Source of the DNA: Butyricicoccus pullicaecorum
GTDB lineage: Bacteria; Bacillota; Clostridia; Oscillospirales; Butyricicoccaceae
Assembly: GCA_018365995.1 (NCBI GenBank)
Contig: JAGZIY010000004.1
Coordinates: forward strand, 1-64,000
Length of the DNA: 64,000 nucleotides
Direction of reading: 5' to 3'
Below the pieces are notes generated by a model, which was not told the DNA's origin, did no database searches, and worked only from the letters and a program-made list of their open reading frames with translations. Within the stretch, counting starts at the first letter, position 1. Every line of letters starts with the position of its first letter. Made by a program: the position numbers and the translations under genes. Positions 26,263 through 34,686 of the stretch are shown in pieces.

Positions 26263-27033
26263 ATGGCAAGGAAGAAAGCGCTTGCAGTTGTTAGCTTTGG
26301 CACCAGCTATCCAGAGGCGAGGCGTGCCATCGAGACACTGGAGAAAACACTGTCACAGGCAATGCCGGAATATGATTTTTATCGGGCATTTACCTCGCAG
26401 ATGATTATTCGAAAGATTCAAAGGGAAGAAGGTACGGTCATTCCCAATCCGGCAGAACTGATGGAACAGCTGCGGCAGCAAGGCTATGAGGAAGTTGTGT
26501 GCCAAAGTCTGCATGTCATTCCGGGGATTGAGTATGAAAAGATGTGCAGACAGATTCGGCAGGCAGCGGGCGATCTGTGCGTGCGCATTGGTAAGCCTAT
26601 GCTGTATACACATGAGGATTATCTGGAAACCTGTACAGCACTTTTGGAGGAAATGCCAACACTCAAGCCGGACGAAGCCTTTGTCTATATGGGGCACGGT
26701 ACAGAGCATGCAGTCAATGCGGCATACAGTCAGGTGGAAAATACTTTCCGTTATTTGGACGCAGAACGTGTCTATGTGGGTACAGTAGAAGGATTTCCGG
26801 AGCTTGACTATATCAAAAAGCGTTTGCAAAAACATCATATTCGCAAGGTATGGCTTGCACCCTTTATGATTGTAGCGGGAGATCATGCGCAGAATGATTT
26901 GGCAGGTGAGGACGCGGACAGCTGGAAATCACAGTTGGAAGCAGACGGCTATGAAACAGAGGTTTGTCTGCGTGGAATGGGAGAATTCCCGAAAATCGGC
27001 GCATTGTTCGAGACACACTGTATGCAGGCATAG
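26263..27033 (+). CDS. cbiK: Sirohydrochlorin cobaltochelatase (CbiK type)
   Basis: CbiK inserts Co2+ into sirohydrochlorin without ATP, the entry to the anaerobic pathway. The 256 residues start with KKALAVVSFGTSYPEAR. The probable metal-site residues are Glu90 (VIPGIEYEK), His145 (MGHGTEH) and His208 (VAGDHAQND), close to Glu89/His145/His207 of the Salmonella enzyme. No signal peptide is seen, so it is cytoplasmic. It is the last operon gene, followed by a terminator at 27051. Confidence 0.96.
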   Translation: MARKKALAVVSFGTSYPEARRAIETLEKTLSQAMPEYDFYRAFTSQMIIRKIQREEGTVIPNPAELMEQLRQQGYEEVVCQSLHVIPGIEYEKMCRQIRQAAGDLCVRIGKPMLYTHEDYLETCTALLEEMPTLKPDEAFVYMGHGTEHAVNAAYSQVENTFRYLDAERVYVGTVEGFPELDYIKKRLQKHHIRKVWLAPFMIVAGDHAQNDLAGEDADSWKSQLEADGYETEVCLRGMGEFPKIGALFETHCMQA

Positions 27034-27050
27034 GTAAAGGTTGATGAGAT

Positions 27051-27088
27051 AAAAAGGTTCTCTGCATGTGATGCTGGGGAACCTTTTT
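27051..27088 (+). terminator. Terminator of the cobalamin operon
   Basis: AAAAAGGTTC pairs with GAACCTTTTT across a ~18-nt loop, ending in a short T-run. It lies 18 bases after cbiK and closes the 22-kb unit. Confidence 0.7.
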
Positions 27089-27174
27089 CGGTTAGATAAA
27101 ATATATTTTACAAATGGGTCTTAAATTCCAAGGCGGCAGATGGTAAAATAAAAGAAAAAAATAGGGGGAGCGTT

Positions 27175-28344
27175 ATGGAGTTTAATCATAAGAAAATGTA
27201 TCAGCTCATGGGGCTCATTGCCTTTGGCATTGTGCTGTTCCTTGGACTTCAGAATATTCCTGTGTTGACAGGTGTTTTGAGAACGACCGTTCGATTTTTG
27301 CTGCCGTTTTTAATTGGATGTGTGATTGCATTTGTGGTCAATGTACCTATGCGGGCGATCGAGCGCACGTTGTTTTCTGAGCGGGTACAGCAAAAGTATA
27401 AGATTTGCAGAAAGCTGCATCGTCCACTCAGTCTGGTTCTGACATTGGTTCTCATTGTTGGGCTGATGATGCTTTTGATTTTTACAATTACACCGCAAGT
27501 CAGCAACTCGATTCAAACCATTCGCGCAGCACTTCCGGGATTTTTTGCGCAGTTGACTGATTTAATCAATGATTTAGTTGTACAGTATCCGGAAATTACT
27601 GATTATGCGAATGATTGGATTGCTTCGCTTGAGACAATCAACTGGACAGAACAGCTTCGAAATCTGTTTGATTTTCTGCGCAATGGCAATTTACTTGGTA
27701 ATACAGTTTCGGTCGCAACGTCCATTATTGGAGGTTTCACCAATACGATTATTGGGCTCATTTTTGCGCTGTATATCCTTTTGCAAAAGGAAAAGCTGGC
27801 ATTACAGTTTAAGAAACTCATGTACGCAAACTTAGCGGAGCGTCATGTGGACACCGCACTGGATATTTTCCGGCTGATTCAGCGTACATTTTCCAATTTT
27901 ATTTCAGGACAGTGTCTGGAGGCATGTATTCTTGGCTTTTTGTTTTTCGTCACGATGTCCATTTTCGGATTCCCTTATGCAGCGGTGATTGGGATCGTGA
28001 TTGCATTTACTGCGCTGATTCCCATTTTTGGTGCATTTTTTGGCTGCTTCATTGGCACATTTTTGATTTTGATTCAAAATCCAATTCAAGCAGTTTGGTT
28101 CATCATTTTGTTTTTGGTACTGCAGCAGATCGAGGGCAATCTGATTTATCCTCATGTTGTGGGAAATTCGGTCGGTTTGCCATCTATTTGGGTTTTGGTT
28201 GCCGTAACAACGGGCGCTAGCACAATGGGTATTTTGGGTATGATTATCAATATTCCACTGTTTTCGGTCATTTATGCCCTGCTGCGCCGTTATACCTATC
28301 GTGAACTTTCTCAAAAACACATTCCGCCAGAAAAACTCCAGTAA
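27175..28344 (+). CDS. AI-2E family transporter (PerM/TqsA-like membrane protein)
   Basis: A 389-residue membrane protein with hydrophobic segments at about 10-30, 35-55, 75-100 and a cluster from 160 onward, and the family-typical PIFGAFFGCFIGTFLILI and LQQIEGNLIYPHVVGNSVGLPSIWVL. Members are thought to be exporters; substrates vary and the AI-2 label often does not hold. GGGGGAG precedes the ATG. A weak TTAAAT-17-TAAAAT promoter may lie upstream. A paralogue with the same layout is at 38156-39493. Confidence 0.88.
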   Translation: MEFNHKKMYQLMGLIAFGIVLFLGLQNIPVLTGVLRTTVRFLLPFLIGCVIAFVVNVPMRAIERTLFSERVQQKYKICRKLHRPLSLVLTLVLIVGLMMLLIFTITPQVSNSIQTIRAALPGFFAQLTDLINDLVVQYPEITDYANDWIASLETINWTEQLRNLFDFLRNGNLLGNTVSVATSIIGGFTNTIIGLIFALYILLQKEKLALQFKKLMYANLAERHVDTALDIFRLIQRTFSNFISGQCLEACILGFLFFVTMSIFGFPYAAVIGIVIAFTALIPIFGAFFGCFIGTFLILIQNPIQAVWFIILFLVLQQIEGNLIYPHVVGNSVGLPSIWVLVAVTTGASTMGILGMIINIPLFSVIYALLRRYTYRELSQKHIPPEKLQ

Positions 28345-28363
28345 AGAAAAATCAAATAAGCCC

Positions 28364-28392
28364 TTGATTTTTTGAGGGCAAAGGCTTATCAT
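28364..28392 (+). promoter_or_regulatory. Probable htpG promoter
   Basis: TTGATT (28364-28369), 17-bp spacer, TATCAT (28387-28392). Transcription would start at about 28399, at the first base of the CIRCE operator, which would let HrcA block initiation. Confidence 0.55.
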
Positions 28393-28399
28393 AATACTG

Positions 28400-28426
28400 T
28401 TAGCACTCGACGGTTGAGAGTGCTAA
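28400..28426. promoter_or_regulatory. CIRCE operator (HrcA binding site)
   Basis: TTAGCACTC-N9-GAGTGCTAA, a perfect match to the CIRCE consensus with the exact 9-base spacer. CIRCE is bound by the repressor HrcA, which controls groESL and dnaK operons in Firmicutes. Here it lies 36 bases before htpG, placing this Hsp90 in the HrcA regulon. Confidence 0.96.
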
Positions 28427-28461
28427 CAGTATTGATTTTTTATACAGAGGTGTGATCACAC

Positions 28462-30342
28462 ATGGAAAAGAAGCAGTTTCAGGCGGAGTCAAAAAGACTG
28501 CTCGATTTGATGATTCATTCAATTTACTCTCATAAGGACATTTTTTTACGTGAGTTGATCTCAAATGCGTCAGATGCTACCGATAAGCTATATTATCATG
28601 CGATGCAGCAGGGACAGACAGGTATTCTGCGTGACAATTTGCCGATTACCATTACGCTCGATAAAGATGCAAGGACGCTCACGATTTCCGACCATGGCTG
28701 CGGTATGACTGCAGATGAAATGGAAGAAAATTTAGGCACCATTGCACATTCTGGTTCTCTCAAATTTAAGCAGGAGAATGAAAAACAGGATGATATTGAT
28801 ATCATTGGACAGTTTGGTGTTGGTTTTTATGCAGCATTCATGGTTGCATCTCAGGTCGAAGTCGTTTCGCGTGCGCAAGGGCAGGAAAGCGCAAACCGCT
28901 GGCTTTCTGATGGTGCAGAGGGCTACACCATTACGCCTGCGACCAAGGATACGGTGGGTACCGATATTGTTCTGACCCTGATGGAGGACACCGAGGGAGA
29001 CCATTACAGCGAATTTTTGGAGCCATACCGAATTCAGGAACTGATCAAAAAGTATTCTGATTATATCCGTTACCCAATTCAAATGGAAATGCCCCGCTCG
29101 CGTCAGAAAGAGGGCTGCGATCCGGAAAAGCCGGAATGGGAAGAATATATGGAGTTGACTACTCTTAACTCTATGATCCCGCTTTGGAAGAAATCCAAGT
29201 CTGAGCTGAAGGATGAGGATTATAACAATTTTTATAAGCAGAAATTCTTTGATTATCAGGATCCGCTCCATCATATCCACATGTATACCGAGGGCTCGGT
29301 TACATATCATGCGCTGCTCTATATTCCCAGTCATCCGGCGATGGATTACTATACCAAGGATTACGAAAAAGGGCTTGCCCTCTACTCCAATGGGGTGCTG
29401 ATTATGGACAAGTGTGCAGACCTGCTGCCAGACTACTTTAGTTTTGTACGCGGTCTTGTAGATACTGCGGATTTATCTTTGAATATTTCCCGTGAGCTTT
29501 TGCAGCATGACCGTCACCTCAAGCTGATTGCCGGTGCACTGGAGAAGAAGATCAAGAATGAACTCGCAGGTATGATGAAGAACCAACGCGAGGAGTATGA
29601 GAAATTCTTTGGGGCATTTGGGTTACAACTCAAGTATGGTGCATATGTTGATTATGCAATGCACAAAGAGTTGTTACAGGATTTGCTGCTCTATCATGCT
29701 GCGGACAGTGATAAGATGGTTTCACTTGCGGAATATGTCGAGGGCATGAAAGAGAATCAGAAGGCAATTTACTATGCTTGCGGTGAAAGCAAGGCAAAAA
29801 TCGAACTGCTGCCGCAGATGGAGCGTCTGCGTGAACAGGGCTATCAGGTTCTGTGTTTGACCGATAACATTGATGAGTTTTGCATGAAGATGATGCAGGA
29901 TTATCAGGGTAAGCCGTTTAAGTCCATTTCTGACGATGATCTCGATTTGGAGACCGCAGAGGAAAAGGAAGAAATCAAGACATTGACCGAGGAATATCAG
30001 CATATCTTGGATGATGTCAAAAAGGCTTTGGGAGACAAGGTCACAGCGGTGCAGTTTACCAGCAAACTGAAGAGCCATCCATGCTGCCTCACTACAAAGG
30101 GTATGGTATCTCTGGAAATGGAAAAGGTGCTCAATCAGCAGCCGGGACAGGATAAGATCCATGCAGAGCGTGTGCTGGAACTTAATGCAGAGCATCCGAT
30201 TTTTGACAAACTCAAGACAGCGGACACAGAACGTATTGGCAAATATGCGCAGGTACTGTATGCACAGGCACAGCTGATTGAGGGAATTCAGCTTGAGGAT
30301 CCGGTTGCCTATGCAAATACAGTGTGTGAACTGTTGGTATAA
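28462..30342 (+). CDS. htpG: Molecular chaperone HtpG (Hsp90)
   Basis: The 626-residue protein has the GHKL ATPase motifs ELISNASDATDKLYY (about 30-44), DHGCGMT and GQFGVGFYAAFMV (about 115-130), a middle domain with SLNISRELLQHD, and a C-terminal dimerisation domain. It matches the full length of bacterial Hsp90. It is a cytoplasmic ATP-dependent chaperone. A CIRCE operator just upstream indicates heat-shock control by HrcA. Confidence 0.97.
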   Translation: MEKKQFQAESKRLLDLMIHSIYSHKDIFLRELISNASDATDKLYYHAMQQGQTGILRDNLPITITLDKDARTLTISDHGCGMTADEMEENLGTIAHSGSLKFKQENEKQDDIDIIGQFGVGFYAAFMVASQVEVVSRAQGQESANRWLSDGAEGYTITPATKDTVGTDIVLTLMEDTEGDHYSEFLEPYRIQELIKKYSDYIRYPIQMEMPRSRQKEGCDPEKPEWEEYMELTTLNSMIPLWKKSKSELKDEDYNNFYKQKFFDYQDPLHHIHMYTEGSVTYHALLYIPSHPAMDYYTKDYEKGLALYSNGVLIMDKCADLLPDYFSFVRGLVDTADLSLNISRELLQHDRHLKLIAGALEKKIKNELAGMMKNQREEYEKFFGAFGLQLKYGAYVDYAMHKELLQDLLLYHAADSDKMVSLAEYVEGMKENQKAIYYACGESKAKIELLPQMERLREQGYQVLCLTDNIDEFCMKMMQDYQGKPFKSISDDDLDLETAEEKEEIKTLTEEYQHILDDVKKALGDKVTAVQFTSKLKSHPCCLTTKGMVSLEMEKVLNQQPGQDKIHAERVLELNAEHPIFDKLKTADTERIGKYAQVLYAQAQLIEGIQLEDPVAYANTVCELLV

Positions 30343-30371
30343 TCCCATACCACAAGAGAAAGGCTGATGTT

Positions 30372-31268
30372 ATGCCTCGAAAGTTACTATTCGTAGTCAA
30401 TCCCAATGCAGGCAAGGGCGCGATTCATGAAAAAGCGCTTTCTTGTATTGATTTGTTTGTGCGCGCAGGCTTTGAGGTCACTGTTTATACAACGCAGCAA
30501 ACGCGGGACGCAACGCGGATCGTACAGGAGCGTGCAGCAGAGTTTGAAAGGATCGTCTGCTCCGGAGGTGATGGAACATTCAATGAAGTGGTTTCCGGAC
30601 TCATAGAGGGCGGACATCAGGTTCCGATTGGTTATATTCCGGCGGGTACGGTCAACGATTTTGCTTCCAGCCTGTTTATCCCCAAGCAGGTCATGGAGGC
30701 AGCGAAAATTGCAGCAGGAGAGGACTTCCGAAAAGTGGATATCGGTCTGTTTGGAAAGCGGCATTTTTGTTATGTTGCAGCATTTGGTGCATTTACCAAT
30801 GTATCCTATACAACGCCGCAGATGCAAAAAAATCTGCTTGGACGTACTGCCTATATCTTAGAGGGCATTAAATCTCTGCCGACGGTCAAACCGTATGAAA
30901 TTCAAATTGAGACAGAGGAAGGGGTTCGTATAGAGGACGAATTCATTTATGGCATGATATCCAATGCAACCTCTATTGGCGGCTTTAAGGAACTGACACC
31001 GCGAGACGTACGTATGGACGATGGGCTGTTTGAGGTGGTACTGGTTCGTCAGCCTAAGACACCCATAGAGTGGCAAAATGTCTTTAACGATTTGGTACAG
31101 CCAAACGGAGATTCCAAGTTTTTAATGCGCTTCAAGACGCCGATTTTGCGAGTTTCCTCCAAAGATGAGATTTCGTGGACACTGGATGGTGAGTTTGGGG
31201 GAAAGCTGCGAGATGTGCAGATATCTAACCAGTATCAGGCACTCACGATTTTCAGCCATGAGCAATAA
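30372..31268 (+). CDS. Diacylglycerol/lipid kinase family protein (DagK/YegS type)
   Basis: A 298-residue protein with the N-terminal FVVNPNAGKG, the catalytic-domain CSGGDGTFNEVVSGL and IPAGTVNDFASSL motifs of the DAGK catalytic family, and a C-terminal beta-sandwich with SWTLDGEFGG. Such kinases recycle diacylglycerol to phosphatidic acid or act on related lipids (BmrU, YtlR, DgkB); which one this is cannot be told. It follows htpG by 29 bases and ends at a strong terminator, so it may share htpG transcription. Confidence 0.9.
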   Translation: MPRKLLFVVNPNAGKGAIHEKALSCIDLFVRAGFEVTVYTTQQTRDATRIVQERAAEFERIVCSGGDGTFNEVVSGLIEGGHQVPIGYIPAGTVNDFASSLFIPKQVMEAAKIAAGEDFRKVDIGLFGKRHFCYVAAFGAFTNVSYTTPQMQKNLLGRTAYILEGIKSLPTVKPYEIQIETEEGVRIEDEFIYGMISNATSIGGFKELTPRDVRMDDGLFEVVLVRQPKTPIEWQNVFNDLVQPNGDSKFLMRFKTPILRVSSKDEISWTLDGEFGGKLRDVQISNQYQALTIFSHEQ

Positions 31269-31304
31269 AAATGCGGTCGGTTTGTGAAAGAACCGACCGC
31301 ATTT
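31269..31304 (+). terminator. Intrinsic terminator after the lipid kinase
   Basis: A 14-bp perfect stem (31269-31282 with 31291-31304) with an 8-nt loop and flanking A and T runs. Since A-rich and T-rich sequence flank both sides, it could also serve the minus-strand DUF1540 gene. Confidence 0.85.
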
Positions 31305-31337
31305 TCTGCGCTGAAAATTAAGAAAGGAAATCCTTGT

Positions 31338-31505
31338 TTAGTGTGCAGTTGCAAAACTCATGCAGTCAACACATTGCTGCGTGCAGGGGTTTGCTTCATG
31401 TGTGCCGATGGTGATATGCTCAAGCGCACAATAGTCTGCTCCCGAACAGTGGTGAGCACACTGCTTTACAGTACAGCGAATAGCCTTGTTTTCCTGATTC
31501 ATCAT
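31338..31505 (-). CDS. DUF1540 small cysteine-rich protein
   Basis: A 55-residue protein on the minus strand with CTVKQCAHHCSGADYCAL, HITIGTHE and CVDCMSF, the cysteine pattern of DUF1540, a small presumed metal-binding domain frequent in spore-forming clostridia. AAGGAGG lies nine bases before the first of two consecutive Met codons. It is divergent from rubrerythrin, sharing a ~165-bp intergenic region, and converges on the terminator at 31269-31304. Its role is unknown. Confidence 0.88.
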   Translation of the reverse strand: MMNQENKAIRCTVKQCAHHCSGADYCALEHITIGTHEANPCTQQCVDCMSFATAH

Positions 31506-31602
31506 GAGAGAATTCCTCCTTTGGATTTTTCATGAGCAGTTTGTGCAAAAGGAAAGGTTTCTATACGCATAAAATTTTTCGGATAAAATTTGAAAAATTT
31601 TA

Positions 31603-31631
31603 TTGACATAGCGCGTATAAAATATCATACT
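31603..31631 (+). promoter_or_regulatory. Probable rubrerythrin promoter
   Basis: A consensus TTGACA (about 31603-31608), 17 bp, then CATACT. AT-rich flanks and another TATAGAT follow a few bases on, so the exact -10 is uncertain. No PerR box is obvious to me. Confidence 0.55.
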
Positions 31632-31672
31632 ATAGATAATAATAATTCTTGTTTTTAGAAAGGAGCAATGTT

Positions 31673-32212
31673 ATGAAAAACCTAAAAGGCACAAAGACAG
31701 AGGCAAACTTGATGGCTGCATTTGCAGGAGAGTCTCAGGCACGTAATAAATATACTTATTATGCGTCAAAGGCAAAGAAGGAGGGCTATGAGCAGATTGC
31801 TCAGCTGTTCCTTGAAACTGCAAACAATGAAAAAGAGCATGCCAAGATTTGGTTCAAGCTCCTGCATGATGGAATTGGTTCGACGGTAGAAAATCTGAAG
31901 GACGCAGCGGACGGCGAAAACTACGAATGGACCGATATGTATGCGACCTTTGCGAAAGAAGCCAAGGAGGAAGGCTTTGACCATATTGCATTCCTGTTTG
32001 AGCAGGTTGGTGCAATTGAAAAGGAACATGAGGAGCGTTACCGCAAGCTGTTGGAGAATATAGAAACAGGTATCGTATTCTCCCGCGATGGAGACATGAT
32101 TTGGCAATGCGCAAACTGTGGTCACATTGTCATCGGCAAGCAGGCTCCAGAAGTATGTCCGGTCTGTGCACATCCAAAGGCATATTTCCAAATCAAGGCA
32201 GAGAACTATTGA
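31673..32212 (+). CDS. rbr: Rubrerythrin
   Basis: Rubrerythrin reduces peroxide in anaerobes. The 179 residues form an N-terminal four-helix di-iron domain with the ExxH/E ligands (AFAGESQARNKY; NNEKEHAKIWF; VGAIEKEHEERYRKLL) and a C-terminal rubredoxin-like iron site (CANCGHIV...CPVCAHPK). AAAGGAGC precedes the ATG. A TTG 24 bases upstream is in frame but less likely. The gene stands alone and ends at a terminator. Confidence 0.96.
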   Translation: MKNLKGTKTEANLMAAFAGESQARNKYTYYASKAKKEGYEQIAQLFLETANNEKEHAKIWFKLLHDGIGSTVENLKDAADGENYEWTDMYATFAKEAKEEGFDHIAFLFEQVGAIEKEHEERYRKLLENIETGIVFSRDGDMIWQCANCGHIVIGKQAPEVCPVCAHPKAYFQIKAENY

Positions 32213-32241
32213 TTTTCGGCTGAAAAGTAAAAAAGATTTGC

Positions 32242-32279
32242 GCACCCTTTTGCCAAAACCGGCAGAAGGGTGCCTTTTT
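32242..32279 (+). terminator. Terminator after rubrerythrin
   Basis: GCACCCTT pairs with AAGGGTGC, with inner GCC/GGC pairing, and is followed by CTTTTT. Confidence 0.8.
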
Positions 32280-32325
32280 GTGATTGTACAGCTAGTAGTA
32301 CAAGATTTTTTGTGTCGTAAAATAC

Positions 32326-32354
32326 TTGCGTCTTGCCGTAAAGCAGATTATAAT
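32326..32354 (+). promoter_or_regulatory. Promoter of the class I methyltransferase gene
   Basis: TTGCGT (32326-32331), 17-bp spacer, TATAAT (32349-32354). Confidence 0.65.
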
Positions 32355-32399
32355 AAATTCACTTAATATGTTAAAAACCGAGGAAAGGTGCGTCTATAC

Positions 32400-33596
32400 A
32401 TGCAAAAGGGAGAAAAAAACAAGCTAAAATTGCTGTTGATTGGAATTCAGGCACGACTCAAGCAAAACAGAGATTATTTTGTATCTGCGACCTTTGAATT
32501 TAAGTCAGGGAATCAAAAATTTCGGGCGCTTCTGAAAGACGGAGACCAAGGAGATTATGTGCTATCCTTTCAGGGAACTGAACGGATCATAGATGCGGAG
32601 GAAGCCGTCTCATTTTTTGAGCAGCAGGCAGATGTTTATGAAAATGCAGTGCTTACCTATACCGAACGTGGAAGTGTCATGACCATTACGGTTTCTGCAC
32701 GTGGGGTTTCTATGAAACAGACCGAACAGCAGGCAGAGCCGCAGGAAACCGTTGTCAATCCACTTCTGGATCAGGGGAGAAAGTATCTCATTCAGGTCGA
32801 TAAGGCGAGCGCACTTTTGCGTGAAATTGGGATATTGACTGCAGATGGTAAGATTAAGAATGATATGATCCGTAAATATAATCAAATCGATCACTATGTT
32901 GAGTTGGTTGCGCCAATGTTCGAGCAGGATGACAGCGAGGAAATCTTGTTGTTAGACTGCGCGTGCGGCAAGTCCTACCTGTCCTTTGTGATGAATTATT
33001 ATCTGCGTGATGTACTGCGCCGCCGCTGCCGCATTGTGGGGATTGATATCAACCCTCATGTTGTATCGGAGAGCCAGAAGATGGCAAAGCGTCTTGGGTA
33101 TCACAATATGGAGTTTATAACCGCTGATTTGCGTACCTACCAGCCGCCAAAGCATGTGACCGCTGTGATTTCTCTGCACGCCTGTGACATTGCAACCGAT
33201 TTGGCATTGAGTACCGCCATTCGTGCAAAGGCAAAATATATTGCCTGCGTGCCATGCTGCCACAAAGAACTGCTTGATCAGTATACACTTCCGGGATTGG
33301 AACCGCTTATGAGACATGGAGTATTTAAGGCGCGTTTTAATGACGTGCTGACCGATAGTATGCGGGCGTTAAAACTCGAAGCAGAAGGTTACAAGGTATC
33401 GGTTGTAGAGTATATCTCTCCCTTGGATACACCGAAAAATTTGCTCATTCGGGCAACACGTACCAAACAGGATAACGACAAAGCACGTGCTGCTTATGAG
33501 CAGGTGCGTGAACTTGTGGGCACGACTTCGGAACTTGACCGACGCTGTGCAGAAAATGATGCGGGATTCTTTATTACAGATGAAGATTTATTTTAA
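32400..33596 (+). CDS. SAM-dependent class I methyltransferase of unknown substrate
   Basis: 398 residues. An N-terminal ~130-residue domain precedes a methyltransferase domain with LDCACGKSYLSF (motif I, lacking the usual GxGxG), VGIDINPHVV (motif II) and SLHACDIATDLAL followed by CVPCCHKEL. These last motifs place it in the group related to the C-terminal domain of GSTCD/METTL-type proteins, often suspected of RNA methylation. The substrate is unknown. The start at 32400 has AAAGG 11 bases upstream; GTG 32388 is the alternative. It stands alone and converges on the next gene. Confidence 0.8.
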   Translation: MQKGEKNKLKLLLIGIQARLKQNRDYFVSATFEFKSGNQKFRALLKDGDQGDYVLSFQGTERIIDAEEAVSFFEQQADVYENAVLTYTERGSVMTITVSARGVSMKQTEQQAEPQETVVNPLLDQGRKYLIQVDKASALLREIGILTADGKIKNDMIRKYNQIDHYVELVAPMFEQDDSEEILLLDCACGKSYLSFVMNYYLRDVLRRRCRIVGIDINPHVVSESQKMAKRLGYHNMEFITADLRTYQPPKHVTAVISLHACDIATDLALSTAIRAKAKYIACVPCCHKELLDQYTLPGLEPLMRHGVFKARFNDVLTDSMRALKLEAEGYKVSVVEYISPLDTPKNLLIRATRTKQDNDKARAAYEQVRELVGTTSELDRRCAENDAGFFITDEDLF

Positions 33597-33607
33597 TGTG
33601 TCTCAAT

Positions 33608-33640
33608 AAAAAAGCAGCCCATGGAAAAATCCATGGGCTG
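33608..33640 (-). terminator. Terminator between the convergent genes
   Basis: An 11-bp perfect stem (33615-33625 with 33630-33640), loop AAAA, followed on the minus strand by six T. It ends the Cys-rich gene and may also slow plus-strand transcription. Confidence 0.8.
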
Positions 33641-33652
33641 AAAATATATAGA

Positions 33653-34609
33653 TTATTTGCAGCCGCAGGAACTACCGCCGCAGGAGCCGCAGCTGTTGCC
33701 GTTATTACCTCCCGAAGAACAGCTGCCGTTGTTACAGCCGCTGCCATTCTGAGAGCGTGGCTGCGGGGCCGAGCCGCAGTGATGGTGTTCACAGGGGTCA
33801 TATTCCTTGCGCGGCGGGAAGAACTCATCAACAGGGAAGTCAAAGCGTGAGAATACCTCACATGGATCTTCGGCGTTGTCACCGCCGACATTGTCACAGC
33901 AATCCTTCTGCGGCAGGCAGATGTCGTATGCGGGCATCAGAAGCTGGATATCGCGCTCCAGCTTGATGATGGAGAACTGACCGATTGTGACCAGCAACTG
34001 GTTACTGGTTGAATCCAAAGCCAAATCCCGACCGCCGAAGCAGCCGCAAATTGCACGCGGTACTTCACGAAGCTCGCAAGAGCAGCCGCAAGAGCAGGGC
34101 TGTGTTGGATAAACGACACGGGCATCTAGCAGGATCGCATCAACAGCTTCCAGCACAGCGGTTGGAAGGTTGGAGCGTTCTGCAAGTTGGCAATCCATCT
34201 GATCAGGAACATACCTTGAGGAGAAGATGCGCGCATGACCTTCGCTGCCAAACAGGATACAGCGCTTGTCATAGACGGAAAGACCCTCGAGGATTCGCGG
34301 GCAGCCAACACCGGTGCATACTTCTACGGATACCTTGTAGTAGAAGCGGATATCCACGCTGTAAAAGCCACGCCGGAATGTTACAGGCTCTACGTCCATG
34401 ACAGCAGTCAAAAGCTCAGCTGAACGCGGCTTGACGCTGACAGAATTGCCTTCGATGAAACACTGATCTTCGACCGGCAGATACACACGCAGATTGCGCA
34501 TACAATCGCGGCTGCGGCACTGGTCATAGACCTTTTTGGTATGCACACAAACCGCTTCGCGGAAACCAGCTGCACCACTTACTGGACCGGGACACATTTT
34601 TTCAGCCAT
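33653..34609 (-). CDS. Unknown cysteine-rich protein with Gly/Ser/Asn/Cys tail
   Basis: 318 residues, no signal peptide or membrane helix. The N-terminus carries VCVHTKKVYDQCRSRDCMRNL, a pattern I recognise from uncharacterised clostridial proteins, followed by a beta-rich body. The middle has PCSCGCSCELREVPRAICGC. The last ~40 residues are low complexity and rich in Gly, Ser, Asn and Cys, ending GGSSCGCK. About 25 cysteines suggest metal binding or disulfide cross-linking, as in spore coat or crust proteins, but no function is proven. GGAGG lies eight bases before the ATG. An aminotransferase gene is 77 bases upstream on the same strand. Confidence 0.75.
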   Translation of the reverse strand: MAEKMCPGPVSGAAGFREAVCVHTKKVYDQCRSRDCMRNLRVYLPVEDQCFIEGNSVSVKPRSAELLTAVMDVEPVTFRRGFYSVDIRFYYKVSVEVCTGVGCPRILEGLSVYDKRCILFGSEGHARIFSSRYVPDQMDCQLAERSNLPTAVLEAVDAILLDARVVYPTQPCSCGCSCELREVPRAICGCFGGRDLALDSTSNQLLVTIGQFSIIKLERDIQLLMPAYDICLPQKDCCDNVGGDNAEDPCEVFSRFDFPVDEFFPPRKEYDPCEHHHCGSAPQPRSQNGSGCNNGSCSSGGNNGNSCGSCGGSSCGCK

Positions 34610-34686
34610 TAGAAAAACCTCCGTATAGAATTTAATGTGGAAGGGAGAACCTTCTACATCAACCTATGCGGAGGTGGGGGCTGCGG

